From CAYTAU01 sp964442075 (GTDB lineage Bacteria > Bacteroidota > Bacteroidia > Bacteroidales > CAYTAU01): a stretch of 64,000 nucleotides of DNA. The notes beneath the pieces were generated by a model that saw only the letters and a program-made list of their open reading frames with translations, did no database searches and had not been told where the DNA came from. Shown one piece after another: positions 1-7,651 of this stretch. The position numbers were made by a program, and so were the translations under genes. The stretch lies in the NCBI GenBank assembly GCA_964442075.1, contig CAYTWH010000009.1, positions 1 through 64,000 of the forward strand, read 5' to 3'. The stretch's first letter is position 1, and every line of letters begins with the position of its first letter.

Positions 1-2547
1 GGTAACAGTAAGGTCGATAGTTCCATCGGAACCACCAAAACAAAGGACATCTGTTCCAAATAATGTAATATCCAAAGGATTAGATGGCTCAGAAATAGTT
101 GCAGAAGATGTTGATGTACAGCCATTATAATCAGTAACTGTAACACTATATGTACCTCCGCTTAAATTTGTTGCTGTTGGAGTTATTTGACTTCCCGTAT
201 TTGCACTCCACAAATATGCGTGATTACCTGTACCACCTTGAGAACTTACAGTTGCAGAACCATCACTTTGTCCAAAACAAAGAACATCAACATGAGTTAC
301 AGAAGAAGTTAGTTGTGTAGGTTCAGTAATCGAAGAAGAATTAGTACCAGTACACCCATGAACATTTGTAAATGTTACATTGTAAGTGCCAGGGCAAAGA
401 TTTGTTGCAGGTTCAGTTATTTGGTTTGCCGGATCATCCCATAAATATGTATATGGTGTTCCGATACCATTTGGAGATGCAGCAATTTCACCATTACAAA
501 AACCATAACATGTAATATTGGTTGGCGTAAGAGTAACACTTGGATTTGGATTAACAATTATTTGTATTGTACTGTCTCCTGAACAACCATTATCATCAAT
601 ATGAAGTGAAACATCATATGTGCCGGCACTTGACCATGTTACAGTATAAGGTCCTTGTGTATTTCCTGAATTTGGTGTACCATTAGTAAACGTCCATGTA
701 TATGTAGCACTAACACCCGCCGTATCGGTAAATGTAAAGGTAATAGGATCACCTATACAAACACTATTGTCTGATGCAGAAAATCCTGTACCAATATCCG
801 GAATTACAATTAATGTCATTGAAAGAATTGTATCAGGTTGACAAATTTGTGTTATAGTTACTGTATAAGTAGTAGTAACAAGAGGTGTTTCGGTAATACT
901 TGAAATAGTATCCCCGGTACTCCATGTGTATGTAATGTATGATGGGTCAATTAATGGATTAATTGTTGTTGAAATTGTAAATAAATTGTTTATACAAATT
1001 TGATCATCAGGTGTTATTGTTGGATTTAAACTAAAATTATCAAATATCCATATTGTATCACTCGTTGTTGTAATGGTGCAAGGGCAGCCGTTTGAAAGTG
1101 AGAACACTATGAATTCGACACCTTCATTAATATTATCAAAAATTGCAGAATAATACAAAGTATCTGTCACTTGTCCGGCAGGTATCCAAAAAGTTGTTTG
1201 AAAATTTGTTAAATCTGTTATTGGATCAGCTGTTCCTGAAAGAATTAAATCAACAAGAATTGAATCTGTTGCAGTAGTATCGAGTACCGTAAATACCCAA
1301 TAACCGGTGCAACCTTCAATAATTTCATTTTGATTACCGTTTGGACTAACATGATTCATAGAAACTTGCCCACCTGAAGTAAAACTGGCTTCTTCAAGTA
1401 AAACAGCAGAATCAAAAGACATATCATTAACATCTGCTACAGCTAATTTTATATGATATGTATCACAAGCAACAACATTTGCCACAGCAGTTATTGGAGT
1501 TGTAAAACCGTCATAAGTAATATTGTAGGTACCCGCCCAATTATCAACATAATATGCACAATTAACACAAGGTCCTGTAGTTGGTCCACTTGAGCCATTA
1601 TTAACATTATAAATACTAACAGGAGTTGTAGTTCCCGGAATTAATGCAATGTTGTAATTTGTATAATTACCTCCAGCCGGGTTTGTTCCTGTTAAGAAAA
1701 ACGCAAAAACATCATTAAAAGAAAATACATATTCAGGATATTCTTCAGAGCCAAATATAAAATTAAATTCAAGTGTATCAGAAGAAGGCACAAAATCAAA
1801 TTCTAAAATTGCAACATCTGTTGTAACATCTGGTGTAACAATAGCATCAAGTAGAGGATCTCCTGTACTAACTGAAAGCATGTCGCTTGTAAAATCATTA
1901 TTTCCATTCCCGGGTGCATTCATAACATATCCTGACGACATTATCACTCCAGACTGAATACCAATACCATAAGCATCATAGAAATATCCAATTGCAAGTG
2001 GGTCTCCGGTATAAACAACATTATAAGCTTCTAAACAACCGGTTATTAGAACATCTGTAACTAACTCTTCGTGTGTATATGTTGTAATATCAACAACAAT
2101 AGATGCTGGTGGTGGTGGTGGACAATTTCCCGTACATGTAATATTTGCTTGAAACCCATCTTGAGGGACTGAACTATCTGATGTAAATTGAATAGTAACA
2201 CAAGTTCCTGAAGATATTATTGTTGGAGGAAGAATTACGCCATCAAATGAACCCAAAACAGCAGAACCTGTCGTAGGTCCATCAAAAATTGAAACTTGGT
2301 CAAAACCACTTTCAACTGCAAATGTTCCTACAAAATCAATCTGCATACAATCAGTTGTTCCTGAGCAAAATGTTATAAAATAATTCTCGCTATTTCCATA
2401 TTGCCCCGTAGGGCCTCCACTATCATACAATGTGGCGTTGCATGTAGTATGTGTTGATCCGCTATTGATTGCATCTAAATTAAATGTTTGTGAAAAAATA
2501 AAACTATTCACAAACAATAATAATAGAATAATGTTAAAACGTATCAT
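1..2547 (-). CDS. Secreted CUB / choice-of-anchor-L / PKD / SprB-repeat adhesin (5' part, runs off left edge)
   Basis: An open minus-strand frame of 849 codons runs from ATG 2547 to the window edge, so the C-terminus is missing. The start is followed by a signal peptide ending near FSQ. Domains in order: CUB-like region about residues 32-140; a five-Pro linker; choice-of-anchor-L domain about 150-385, with its hallmark FGSEEYPEYVF near 268 and IALIPGTTTPVSI after it; a Ser/Thr-rich region; a PKD-like domain near 590-665; then at least three SprB-type repeats of about 70-75 residues (C.G...G......GG...Y.Y.W..., T.NL..GTY.VTVTD..GC). Such proteins are large cell-surface adhesins or gliding-related proteins exported by T9SS, and a sorting domain is expected beyond the edge. 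A weak -7-like TATCTTTA lies at 2618-2625 (minus). The family assignment is confident; the binding target is unknown. Confidence 0.85.
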   Translation of the reverse strand, partial: MIRFNIILLLLFVNSFIFSQTFNLDAINSGSTHTTCNATLYDSGGPTGQYGNSENYFITFCSGTTDCMQIDFVGTFAVESGFDQVSIFDGPTTGSAVLGSFDGVILPPTIISSGTCVTIQFTSDSSVPQDGFQANITCTGNCPPPPPASIVVDITTYTHEELVTDVLITGCLEAYNVVYTGDPLAIGYFYDAYGIGIQSGVIMSSGYVMNAPGNGNNDFTSDMLSVSTGDPLLDAIVTPDVTTDVAILEFDFVPSSDTLEFNFIFGSEEYPEYVFSFNDVFAFFLTGTNPAGGNYTNYNIALIPGTTTPVSIYNVNNGSSGPTTGPCVNCAYYVDNWAGTYNITYDGFTTPITAVANVVACDTYHIKLAVADVNDMSFDSAVLLEEASFTSGGQVSMNHVSPNGNQNEIIEGCTGYWVFTVLDTTATDSILVDLILSGTADPITDLTNFQTTFWIPAGQVTDTLYYSAIFDNINEGVEFIVFSLSNGCPCTITTTSDTIWIFDNFSLNPTITPDDQICINNLFTISTTINPLIDPSYITYTWSTGDTISSITETPLVTTTYTVTITQICQPDTILSMTLIVIPDIGTGFSASDNSVCIGDPITFTFTDTAGVSATYTWTFTNGTPNSGNTQGPYTVTWSSAGTYDVSLHIDDNGCSGDSTIQIIVNPNPSVTLTPTNITCYGFCNGEIAASPNGIGTPYTYLWDDPANQITEPATNLCPGTYNVTFTNVHGCTGTNSSSITEPTQLTSSVTHVDVLCFGQSDGSATVSSQGGTGNHAYLWSANTGSQITPTATNLSGGTYSVTVTDYNGCTSTSSATISEPSNPLDITLFGTDVLCFGGSDGTIDLTVT

Positions 2548-2890
2548 AGCTTGTTTTCTGTTTAACAAATTATTATGCTTCTATTTTCAAGACTCCAAAA
2601 AAGCAAAAAAGTTGCTTTAAAGATACAAAAAAATAATATAAATATTTATGCATAGTAAATATGTATAAGCAGTAATATTTTTACGCCATGTATATCTGCT
2701 ACTTAAGCGCTTATTTGCAGAAGATATATTTCGAAAAAATTTAAGAAATTATAATGTTATTTCATTGAAAAAAATAAAAAAGGGAGTTTAAAACTCCCTT
2801 TTTCATAATTACACCGTTTTTAATTTAATTATCTTAGCAAATCAAAATAATATAAGCGGTATAAATTAGCAATGTAATTTTTGCTTAGTA
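2548..2890. other. Intergenic region between adhesin and lipoprotein genes
   Basis: This 343-bp stretch is very AT-rich and holds no convincing gene. A 62-codon plus-strand frame at its left end is mostly antisense to the adhesin start. It contains the terminator at 2776-2804 for the leftward lipoprotein transcript and a possible adhesin promoter at 2618-2625. I see nothing else. Confidence 0.6.
2776..2804 (-). terminator. Intrinsic terminator of the lipoprotein gene
   Basis: An A-rich arm followed by GGGAGTTT pairs with AAACTCCC followed by T5, a tight hairpin with T/A runs on both sides, so it can work in either direction. It lies about 90 bp past the stop of the leftward lipoprotein gene and before the adhesin promoter. 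Confidence 0.8.
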
Positions 2891-3130
2891 CTATTCTTCT
2901 GTTTCTATTGCTTCATCAACAAAATCTTCAACTTCCTCAGTTACAAGAGAATCTTCTTCAATAACATCAATTAATAAAGAATCTCCCTCAATATCAACTA
3001 AAGTAGAATCTAATTCATTAATAACGTCATCCAATTGATCAGCAATATCTTGCGTGCTAGTTTCACAAGATGTAAAAGCAATTCCTGCAGTAAATAATAC
3101 AGCTACTAAATAAACTAATGATTTTTTCAT
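2891..3130 (-). CDS. Small acidic lipoprotein, function unknown
   Basis: The 79-residue product has a classic lipoprotein signal: MKKSLVYL, a hydrophobic stretch and lipobox AFTSC, with acylated Cys at residue 22. The mature part (about 58 residues) is almost entirely Asp/Glu plus Leu/Ile/Val/Ser in a near-heptad pattern (DQLDDVINELDSTLVD), which suggests an acidic amphipathic helix on a membrane surface. I recognise no family. It has its own terminator, and upstream a copy of the 9-bp element TGGGTTACT points at it, matching the copy that points at the divergent ECF sigma gene. I infer it may belong to that sigma factor's regulon, perhaps as an envelope-stress lipoprotein. Being real is likely because of the signal peptide, terminator and upstream element. 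Confidence 0.7.
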   Translation of the reverse strand: MKKSLVYLVAVLFTAGIAFTSCETSTQDIADQLDDVINELDSTLVDIEGDSLLIDVIEEDSLVTEEVEDFVDEAIETEE

Positions 3131-3190
3131 TTTAATAATATTTTAAAATTAAACAATAAATATTTATGATTAATAAAATATATTCAAAAA

Positions 3191-3245
3191 AGTAACCCAT
3201 TATTTATTTATTTATAATTATTAATTTTATTTACTTTGGGTTACT
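3191..3245. promoter_or_regulatory. Divergent pair of TGGGTTACT elements between lipoprotein and ECF sigma genes
   Basis: AGTAACCCA at 3191-3199 is the exact reverse complement of TGGGTTACT at 3237-3245. Each copy, read toward the gene it faces, is identical: 28 bp before the sigma ATG on the plus strand and 61 bp before the lipoprotein ATG on the minus strand. This fits either two divergent ECF-type promoters (-35-like element) or paired operator half-sites. The function is inferred; the symmetry is directly visible. Confidence 0.5.
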
Positions 3246-3272
3246 AATAGTAAAAATTGTTATTAATATTGA

Positions 3273-3851
3273 ATGCATAAATTAAAAAGTGCATATTGTA
3301 GTGATACTGAAATTATAAAAGGAATAATAGAAGGAAAAAATATAGCTTTAGAAATATTATATAAGCAAAATTTTTCTACTATCCTTCAATTTATTTTAGG
3401 TAATAATGGAAGTGAACAAGAAGCTAAAGATATTTATCAGGAAGCGATAATTGTTTTTTATAATAAAATAAGGAATACAAGTTTTAAGTTAGAATGTAAA
3501 ATCAAAACTTATTTGTATTCAGTTTGTAGAAGATTATGGTTAAATGAACTTAAAAATAAAAAATTAAATGCAGGTGGCATTACTGAATATGATAATTTTA
3601 CAATTTTTAATAATAATCAGGAAAATGATTTTTTATTAAAAGAAAAGCAATTGAATATAATGTATGAAAGTCTTGCAATATTAGGAGAACCATGTAAAAC
3701 AATACTTTACGATTTTTATATTGGAAAAATAAATATGCAACAAGTTGCTAAAAAAATGGGATATACTAATACTGATAATGCTAAAAATCAAAAATATAAG
3801 TGTTTACAAAGATTAAAGAAAATATATTTTAAAACTTATGATATTCAATAA
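3273..3851 (+). CDS. ECF-type sigma-70 factor
   Basis: The 192-residue product has the two-domain ECF layout. Region 2 lies at about 20-65 (LEILYKQNF...EAKDIYQEAIIVFYNKI) and contains the conserved D.(Y/F)QE core-binding helix. Region 4 lies at about 135-185, with a helix-turn-helix (QVAKKMGYTNTDNAKNQKYKCLQRLKK) that should read the -35 element. It lacks sigma region 3, as ECF factors do. The next gene starts 9 bp after the stop and encodes a membrane anti-sigma/protease, so the two form a sigma/anti-sigma operon responding to envelope events. TGGGTTACT at 3237-3245 just upstream may be its own recognition element. Confidence 0.9.
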   Translation: MHKLKSAYCSDTEIIKGIIEGKNIALEILYKQNFSTILQFILGNNGSEQEAKDIYQEAIIVFYNKIRNTSFKLECKIKTYLYSVCRRLWLNELKNKKLNAGGITEYDNFTIFNNNQENDFLLKEKQLNIMYESLAILGEPCKTILYDFYIGKINMQQVAKKMGYTNTDNAKNQKYKCLQRLKKIYFKTYDIQ

Positions 3852-3860
3852 TAAGTAATT

Positions 3861-4943
3861 ATGGAATTCAATAGCGACATACATGATAAAATTGACAGTT
3901 ATATATTAGGAGAACTTAATGGAGAGGAATTACTTGCTTTTGAAAATGAAATAGCTTCAAATCAAGAATTGGCAGAAGAAGTAAACTCTCAAAAAGAACT
4001 TATTGATATAATTAACGAACATTATCAAAAAATTGAGTTAAAAAACAAACTTGATAAATTCCATTCTGAATTAAATATTAAAAAACTTAAACCTAAAAGA
4101 GAAAAACGATATTTAAGGTCAGTTTTTACAATATCAATTGCAGCTTCAATTGCATTATTGGTATCATTTTCTTTCATGTATTTTTCCAGTTGGTTCGAAT
4201 ATGGAAAACATGTAAATACATACACAAAATTGAATAACAAATTAAATGATCTTTCAACTACCCAAAAATCAATTTGGGAAATACTAATTACATCCGACAA
4301 TGAAAAAAAAGTAAAGCCAGCTTATCCAAGTGGAACCAGCTTTGTTATATCTTCAAACGGTTATTTAGCAACAAATTATCATGTTGTACGTAATGTTGAT
4401 TCAATTATTATTGTTAATCAACTTGATAGCTTGGTGAAATTTAAAGCAAAATTAGTATATAAAGATATTAATTTTGACCTTGCTATTTTACAGGTTATTG
4501 ATACTAATTTTAAATCGTTTAAAACAACACCTTATATATTTAATAAAAATTATGCCGACCTTGGAGAATATGTCTATACTCTAGGGTATTCAAAAGAAAA
4601 AATAGTTTTTGGAGAAGGTTCGGTTAGTTCTTCAACCGGATATAAAGAAGATACTATTGCATATCAAATTTCAATACCGGTTAACCCGGGAAATAGCGGA
4701 GGACCATTAATTGATGTAAATGGAAATATTTTAGGTGTAATTAGTGGTAAACATTCTGATAAATCAGGAGCAACTTTTGCTATAAAATCAAAATATTTAT
4801 TAATGCTTATAGATTCTATTTCAAATGATTCTGCTTTTTCATACCCCATATTATCACAGTATAATAAAATAAAATGGTTGAAACGAAAAGGACAAATTAA
4901 AAAACTTAAACCTTTCGTATATAAGGTTGAGGTTTATAAATAA
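3861..4943 (+). CDS. Membrane anti-sigma-like protein fused to trypsin-like (HtrA/S1C) protease
   Basis: The 360-residue product has three parts. Residues 1-75 resemble the cytoplasmic anti-sigma helix bundle of Bacteroidota (IDSYILGELNGEEL.AFE.E....QEL..EV), without Cys/His zinc ligands. One TM helix lies at about 88-110. A periplasmic chymotrypsin-fold domain follows, with the full triad: His174 (TNYHVV), Asp206 (FDLAIL) and Ser279 (PGNSGGP). There is no PDZ domain; the last 50 residues are a short basic tail. It is 9 bp downstream of the ECF sigma gene. Known: HtrA/DegS proteases cleave separate anti-sigma factors in trans. Inferred: here sensor protease and sigma-binding domain are one polypeptide, perhaps allowing self-cleavage. 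It could instead be a protease that merely tethers sigma. Confidence 0.85.
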   Translation: MEFNSDIHDKIDSYILGELNGEELLAFENEIASNQELAEEVNSQKELIDIINEHYQKIELKNKLDKFHSELNIKKLKPKREKRYLRSVFTISIAASIALLVSFSFMYFSSWFEYGKHVNTYTKLNNKLNDLSTTQKSIWEILITSDNEKKVKPAYPSGTSFVISSNGYLATNYHVVRNVDSIIIVNQLDSLVKFKAKLVYKDINFDLAILQVIDTNFKSFKTTPYIFNKNYADLGEYVYTLGYSKEKIVFGEGSVSSSTGYKEDTIAYQISIPVNPGNSGGPLIDVNGNILGVISGKHSDKSGATFAIKSKYLLMLIDSISNDSAFSYPILSQYNKIKWLKRKGQIKKLKPFVYKVEVYK

Positions 4944-5050
4944 TATGAATTCCTAGTCCGACTGAACTTGTTTCTAAAGATTTCTCGCAAAAATTATTGT
5001 TAATTAAAAAGTTTTACTATATTTTTACTTTTTTGAAATAGTTTAAAATT

Positions 5051-5551
5051 ATGAGCAACAAAAAATACTTTTACTCATACGGAAAAGAAAAATACGGACC
5101 TGTAACTATAGAAGAATTAGGGTCAGTAAATATTAAGCCAAACACTTTGGTGTGGTGCGAAGGAATGAAAAATTGGCAATATGCAAAAGAAAGAGCCGAC
5201 CTTTTACACATTTTTAACAGAAGGCATACACCTCCGCCAATAAACAACCAAAACATACATGTTCTTGAAAAGAGATATAATTTGTATAAATTAAGAACAA
5301 TGTTCTTGATATTCCTTATTGGTGGAGTTTCCTTAATGGCAGGAATATACGGAGCTTTATTTAACAGTATGTCTGAAACAGAACTATTAAATGTTAGTTT
5401 ATTATGGATAATACCAATGATTTTTGGGATATCAGGCTTAATTAGCCTTGGAGTATCAAGCAACAAACCTATAAAAGCAGCACTAATTACAACAATAATA
5501 ATTACTTTATTGTTATTTTTCATGTTTAATTTGCTATGGTCAACATTATAA
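5051..5551 (+). CDS. GYF_2 (DUF4339)-type membrane protein
   Basis: Residues 4-55 match the GYF_2/DUF4339 pattern: FYSYGKEKYGPVTIEEL, then IKPNTLVWCEGMKNWQYA. A Pro-rich linker (TPPPI) follows, then three hydrophobic segments at about 82-103, 113-133 and 142-162. Such modules usually sit on the cytoplasmic face of small membrane proteins and are thought to bind Pro-rich peptides; no pathway is known for this one. It stands alone, 107 bp after the protease gene and 47 bp before gtrA-like, and could share a transcript with the latter. Confidence 0.75.
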   Translation: MSNKKYFYSYGKEKYGPVTIEELGSVNIKPNTLVWCEGMKNWQYAKERADLLHIFNRRHTPPPINNQNIHVLEKRYNLYKLRTMFLIFLIGGVSLMAGIYGALFNSMSETELLNVSLLWIIPMIFGISGLISLGVSSNKPIKAALITTIIITLLLFFMFNLLWSTL

Positions 5552-5598
5552 GTTTATATCTGCGCAGAATTCAAGTAAATCAAACCTAATTTTGTAAT

Positions 5599-6096
5599 AT
5601 GAAATTATTTTATGCTTTCATTGAGTTTGTAGAGAGATTTGTTCTTTGGTTTTATCCTCCTTTTAAAAGGATGGTGCCTGTACAAACGTTTAAATATGCT
5701 GCAACTGGTGGGATGAATACAGCATTGGATATATTTCTGTATTTTATTTTTTATAATTTTGTTCTCAAAAAAGAAATTTTGGAATTGGGTTTTTGTGCAA
5801 TTTCCCCGCATATAGCTGCATTTATTATGTCCTTTATGTTTACTTTCCCTATTGGCTTTTTGTTTGCAAAATATATAAGTTTTCCAGGTTCTTATCTTAG
5901 AAAGCGTATTCAATTATTTAGATATGGTTTAACTGTCATAGTTAGTATTGTCTTAACGTATATTTTTCTGAAAATCTTTGTGGAAAAATTTGGATGGTAT
6001 CCAACACCTTCAAAAATTATATCTACTTTTATTGTAATAATTTTTAGTTACACATCTCAAAAGTACTTCACTTTTAAGACTATAAATTTTAAGTAA
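5599..6096 (+). CDS. GtrA-like membrane protein
   Basis: The 165-residue product has four TM helices and the GtrA signatures: FKYAATGGMNTALD at about 31-44 (first helix) and a closing helix ending SYTSQKYFTFK. GtrA-type proteins are thought to flip or present lipid-linked sugars for glycosylation of surface polysaccharides. The first 25 residues precede the usual family start, and a TAnnTTTG match (TAATTTTG, 5587-5594) ends only 4 bp before the ATG. Met25 (position 5671) is therefore a possible alternative start. No glycosyltransferase gene is adjacent. Confidence 0.8.
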   Translation: MKLFYAFIEFVERFVLWFYPPFKRMVPVQTFKYAATGGMNTALDIFLYFIFYNFVLKKEILELGFCAISPHIAAFIMSFMFTFPIGFLFAKYISFPGSYLRKRIQLFRYGLTVIVSIVLTYIFLKIFVEKFGWYPTPSKIISTFIVIIFSYTSQKYFTFKTINFK

Positions 6097-6247
6097 GATT
6101 TTATAAAGTTAAGCGTCCATTCAAAAATAATATTGTAGCATTTCATGAATAATTTAACCACCAACTTGACAAGTAAAACAATTCAAAGCCCCAACTACCG
6201 AGTGTTTCCGAACTAAAATCAGAAAGAATAGGTAAAAACAATTAAAA

Positions 6248-7645
6248 TTACAATTTGCTATGCGTCATAGCTTCAACATCGGCAATTTCAATAGGAATTC
6301 TTTGTTTGCCAAGATTACGACCACCGTTTTGTGTAACAAGTATATCGTCTTCTAATCTTATACCTCCAAAATCTCTGTATTGGTTTACTTTATTAAAATC
6401 AATAAACTGGGTATTTATTTTTTCGTTATACCATTTGTCAATCAAAGCAGGAATAAAGTAAATGCCTGGCTCGTTTGTAATAACAAATCCGGGTTTTAAT
6501 TTTCTTCCCATACGCAAATATGCCGTTCCAAATTGCTCGCTGCGTTTTGTTTCATTATCATACCCAACAAGGGTTTCGCCAAGGCCTTCCATATCGTGTA
6601 CGTCAAGTCCCATCATGTGTCCAAGTCCGTGAGGAAAAAACATGGCATGAGCTCCTGCTCTTACAGCTTCATCAACATTTCCTTTCATTATACCAAGATC
6701 TGTTAATCCCTGAGCAATAACTTTTGCTGCTACAAAATGCATTTCGCGATACGAAACTCCCGGTTTTACCATTGATGTTGCCTTATTATTGGCATCTAAT
6801 ACTATCTGATATATTTCTTTTTGTTTTTGAGTAAACTTGCCACCAACCGACGATGTGCGTGTATGGTCGGTTGCATATCCTAATTCCGACTCAAAACCTG
6901 CATCTGTTAGCATTAAATCTCCTTCTGCAAGCTTATTGCCATGATAATGATTGTGCAAAGTTTCGCCTCGCTTTGTTAAAATTACAGGAAACGAAACTGT
7001 TCCGCCATGCTTTAGTGCAATACCTTCTATTGCTCCTGCAATTTCTCGCTCATATACTCCGTGCTGTGCCATTTTCATAGCAGTAGTATGCATTTGATAT
7101 GCAACATCCATTATACTGTCGAGATGCTCAATTTCGTATTTATCTTTAGTTGCCCTGATATCAATAACTGCTTTAATAAGTTCTTCTGAGGCATTATCAT
7201 CTTGTTTTGATGGATGAATATTAAGAATATCCATCAGATAAATTTTGTTTTCGGCTCTATATGGAGGCAAAAAATGTATTTTTCTTTTTTTGCTTAATGC
7301 TTCTTTCAAAAATTCTTCCAACTTACCAAAAGGGGCAGTATTCTCAACTCCAACATTTAATGCCTGGTCTTTTAACAATGGCTGAGGTCCCATCCAAATA
7401 ATATCGTCAATATCTACATCGTTGCCAAAAATATAATCTTTGCCATTATCTAAATCTAAAACTCCTGCAAATCCGGGATGATCTAATCCAAAAAAGTATA
7501 AGAAAGAACTATCCTGACGAAACTTATAAATATTAGCAGGATAATTCATTGGCGAATCAACATTGCCAAGTATTAATATTATTCCTTTGTCTACATTTTT
7601 GCGAAGTTTATTTCTTCTGTCAATATAAATTTCCTTTTCAAACAT
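6248..7645 (-). CDS. pepP: Xaa-Pro aminopeptidase (aminopeptidase P, M24B)
   Basis: The 465-residue cytosolic enzyme removes N-terminal residues that precede proline. The N-terminal creatinase-like domain (about 1-160) is followed by the pita-bread catalytic domain with all five dimetal ligands: Asp in LTDAGFE, Asp in ATDHTRT, His in FPHGLGHMMG, Glu in TNEPGIYF and Glu in IRLEDD. Length fits the family. The gene starts 6 bp after the stop of the upstream M16 peptidase gene, so the two are likely co-transcribed and could share peptide turnover. No terminator is evident downstream. Confidence 0.92.
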   Translation of the reverse strand: MFEKEIYIDRRNKLRKNVDKGIILILGNVDSPMNYPANIYKFRQDSSFLYFFGLDHPGFAGVLDLDNGKDYIFGNDVDIDDIIWMGPQPLLKDQALNVGVENTAPFGKLEEFLKEALSKKRKIHFLPPYRAENKIYLMDILNIHPSKQDDNASEELIKAVIDIRATKDKYEIEHLDSIMDVAYQMHTTAMKMAQHGVYEREIAGAIEGIALKHGGTVSFPVILTKRGETLHNHYHGNKLAEGDLMLTDAGFESELGYATDHTRTSSVGGKFTQKQKEIYQIVLDANNKATSMVKPGVSYREMHFVAAKVIAQGLTDLGIMKGNVDEAVRAGAHAMFFPHGLGHMMGLDVHDMEGLGETLVGYDNETKRSEQFGTAYLRMGRKLKPGFVITNEPGIYFIPALIDKWYNEKINTQFIDFNKVNQYRDFGGIRLEDDILVTQNGGRNLGKQRIPIEIADVEAMTHSKL

Positions 7646-7651
7646 ATTACT

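Noticed and set aside
2432..2620. 62-codon plus-strand frame at the adhesin start
   Set aside because: It overlaps the adhesin signal-peptide coding region in antisense and has no supporting features.
5071..5913. Two minus-strand frames opposite the GYF_2 and GtrA-like genes
   Set aside because: They are shadows of well-supported membrane proteins; the hydrophobicity comes from the opposite strand.
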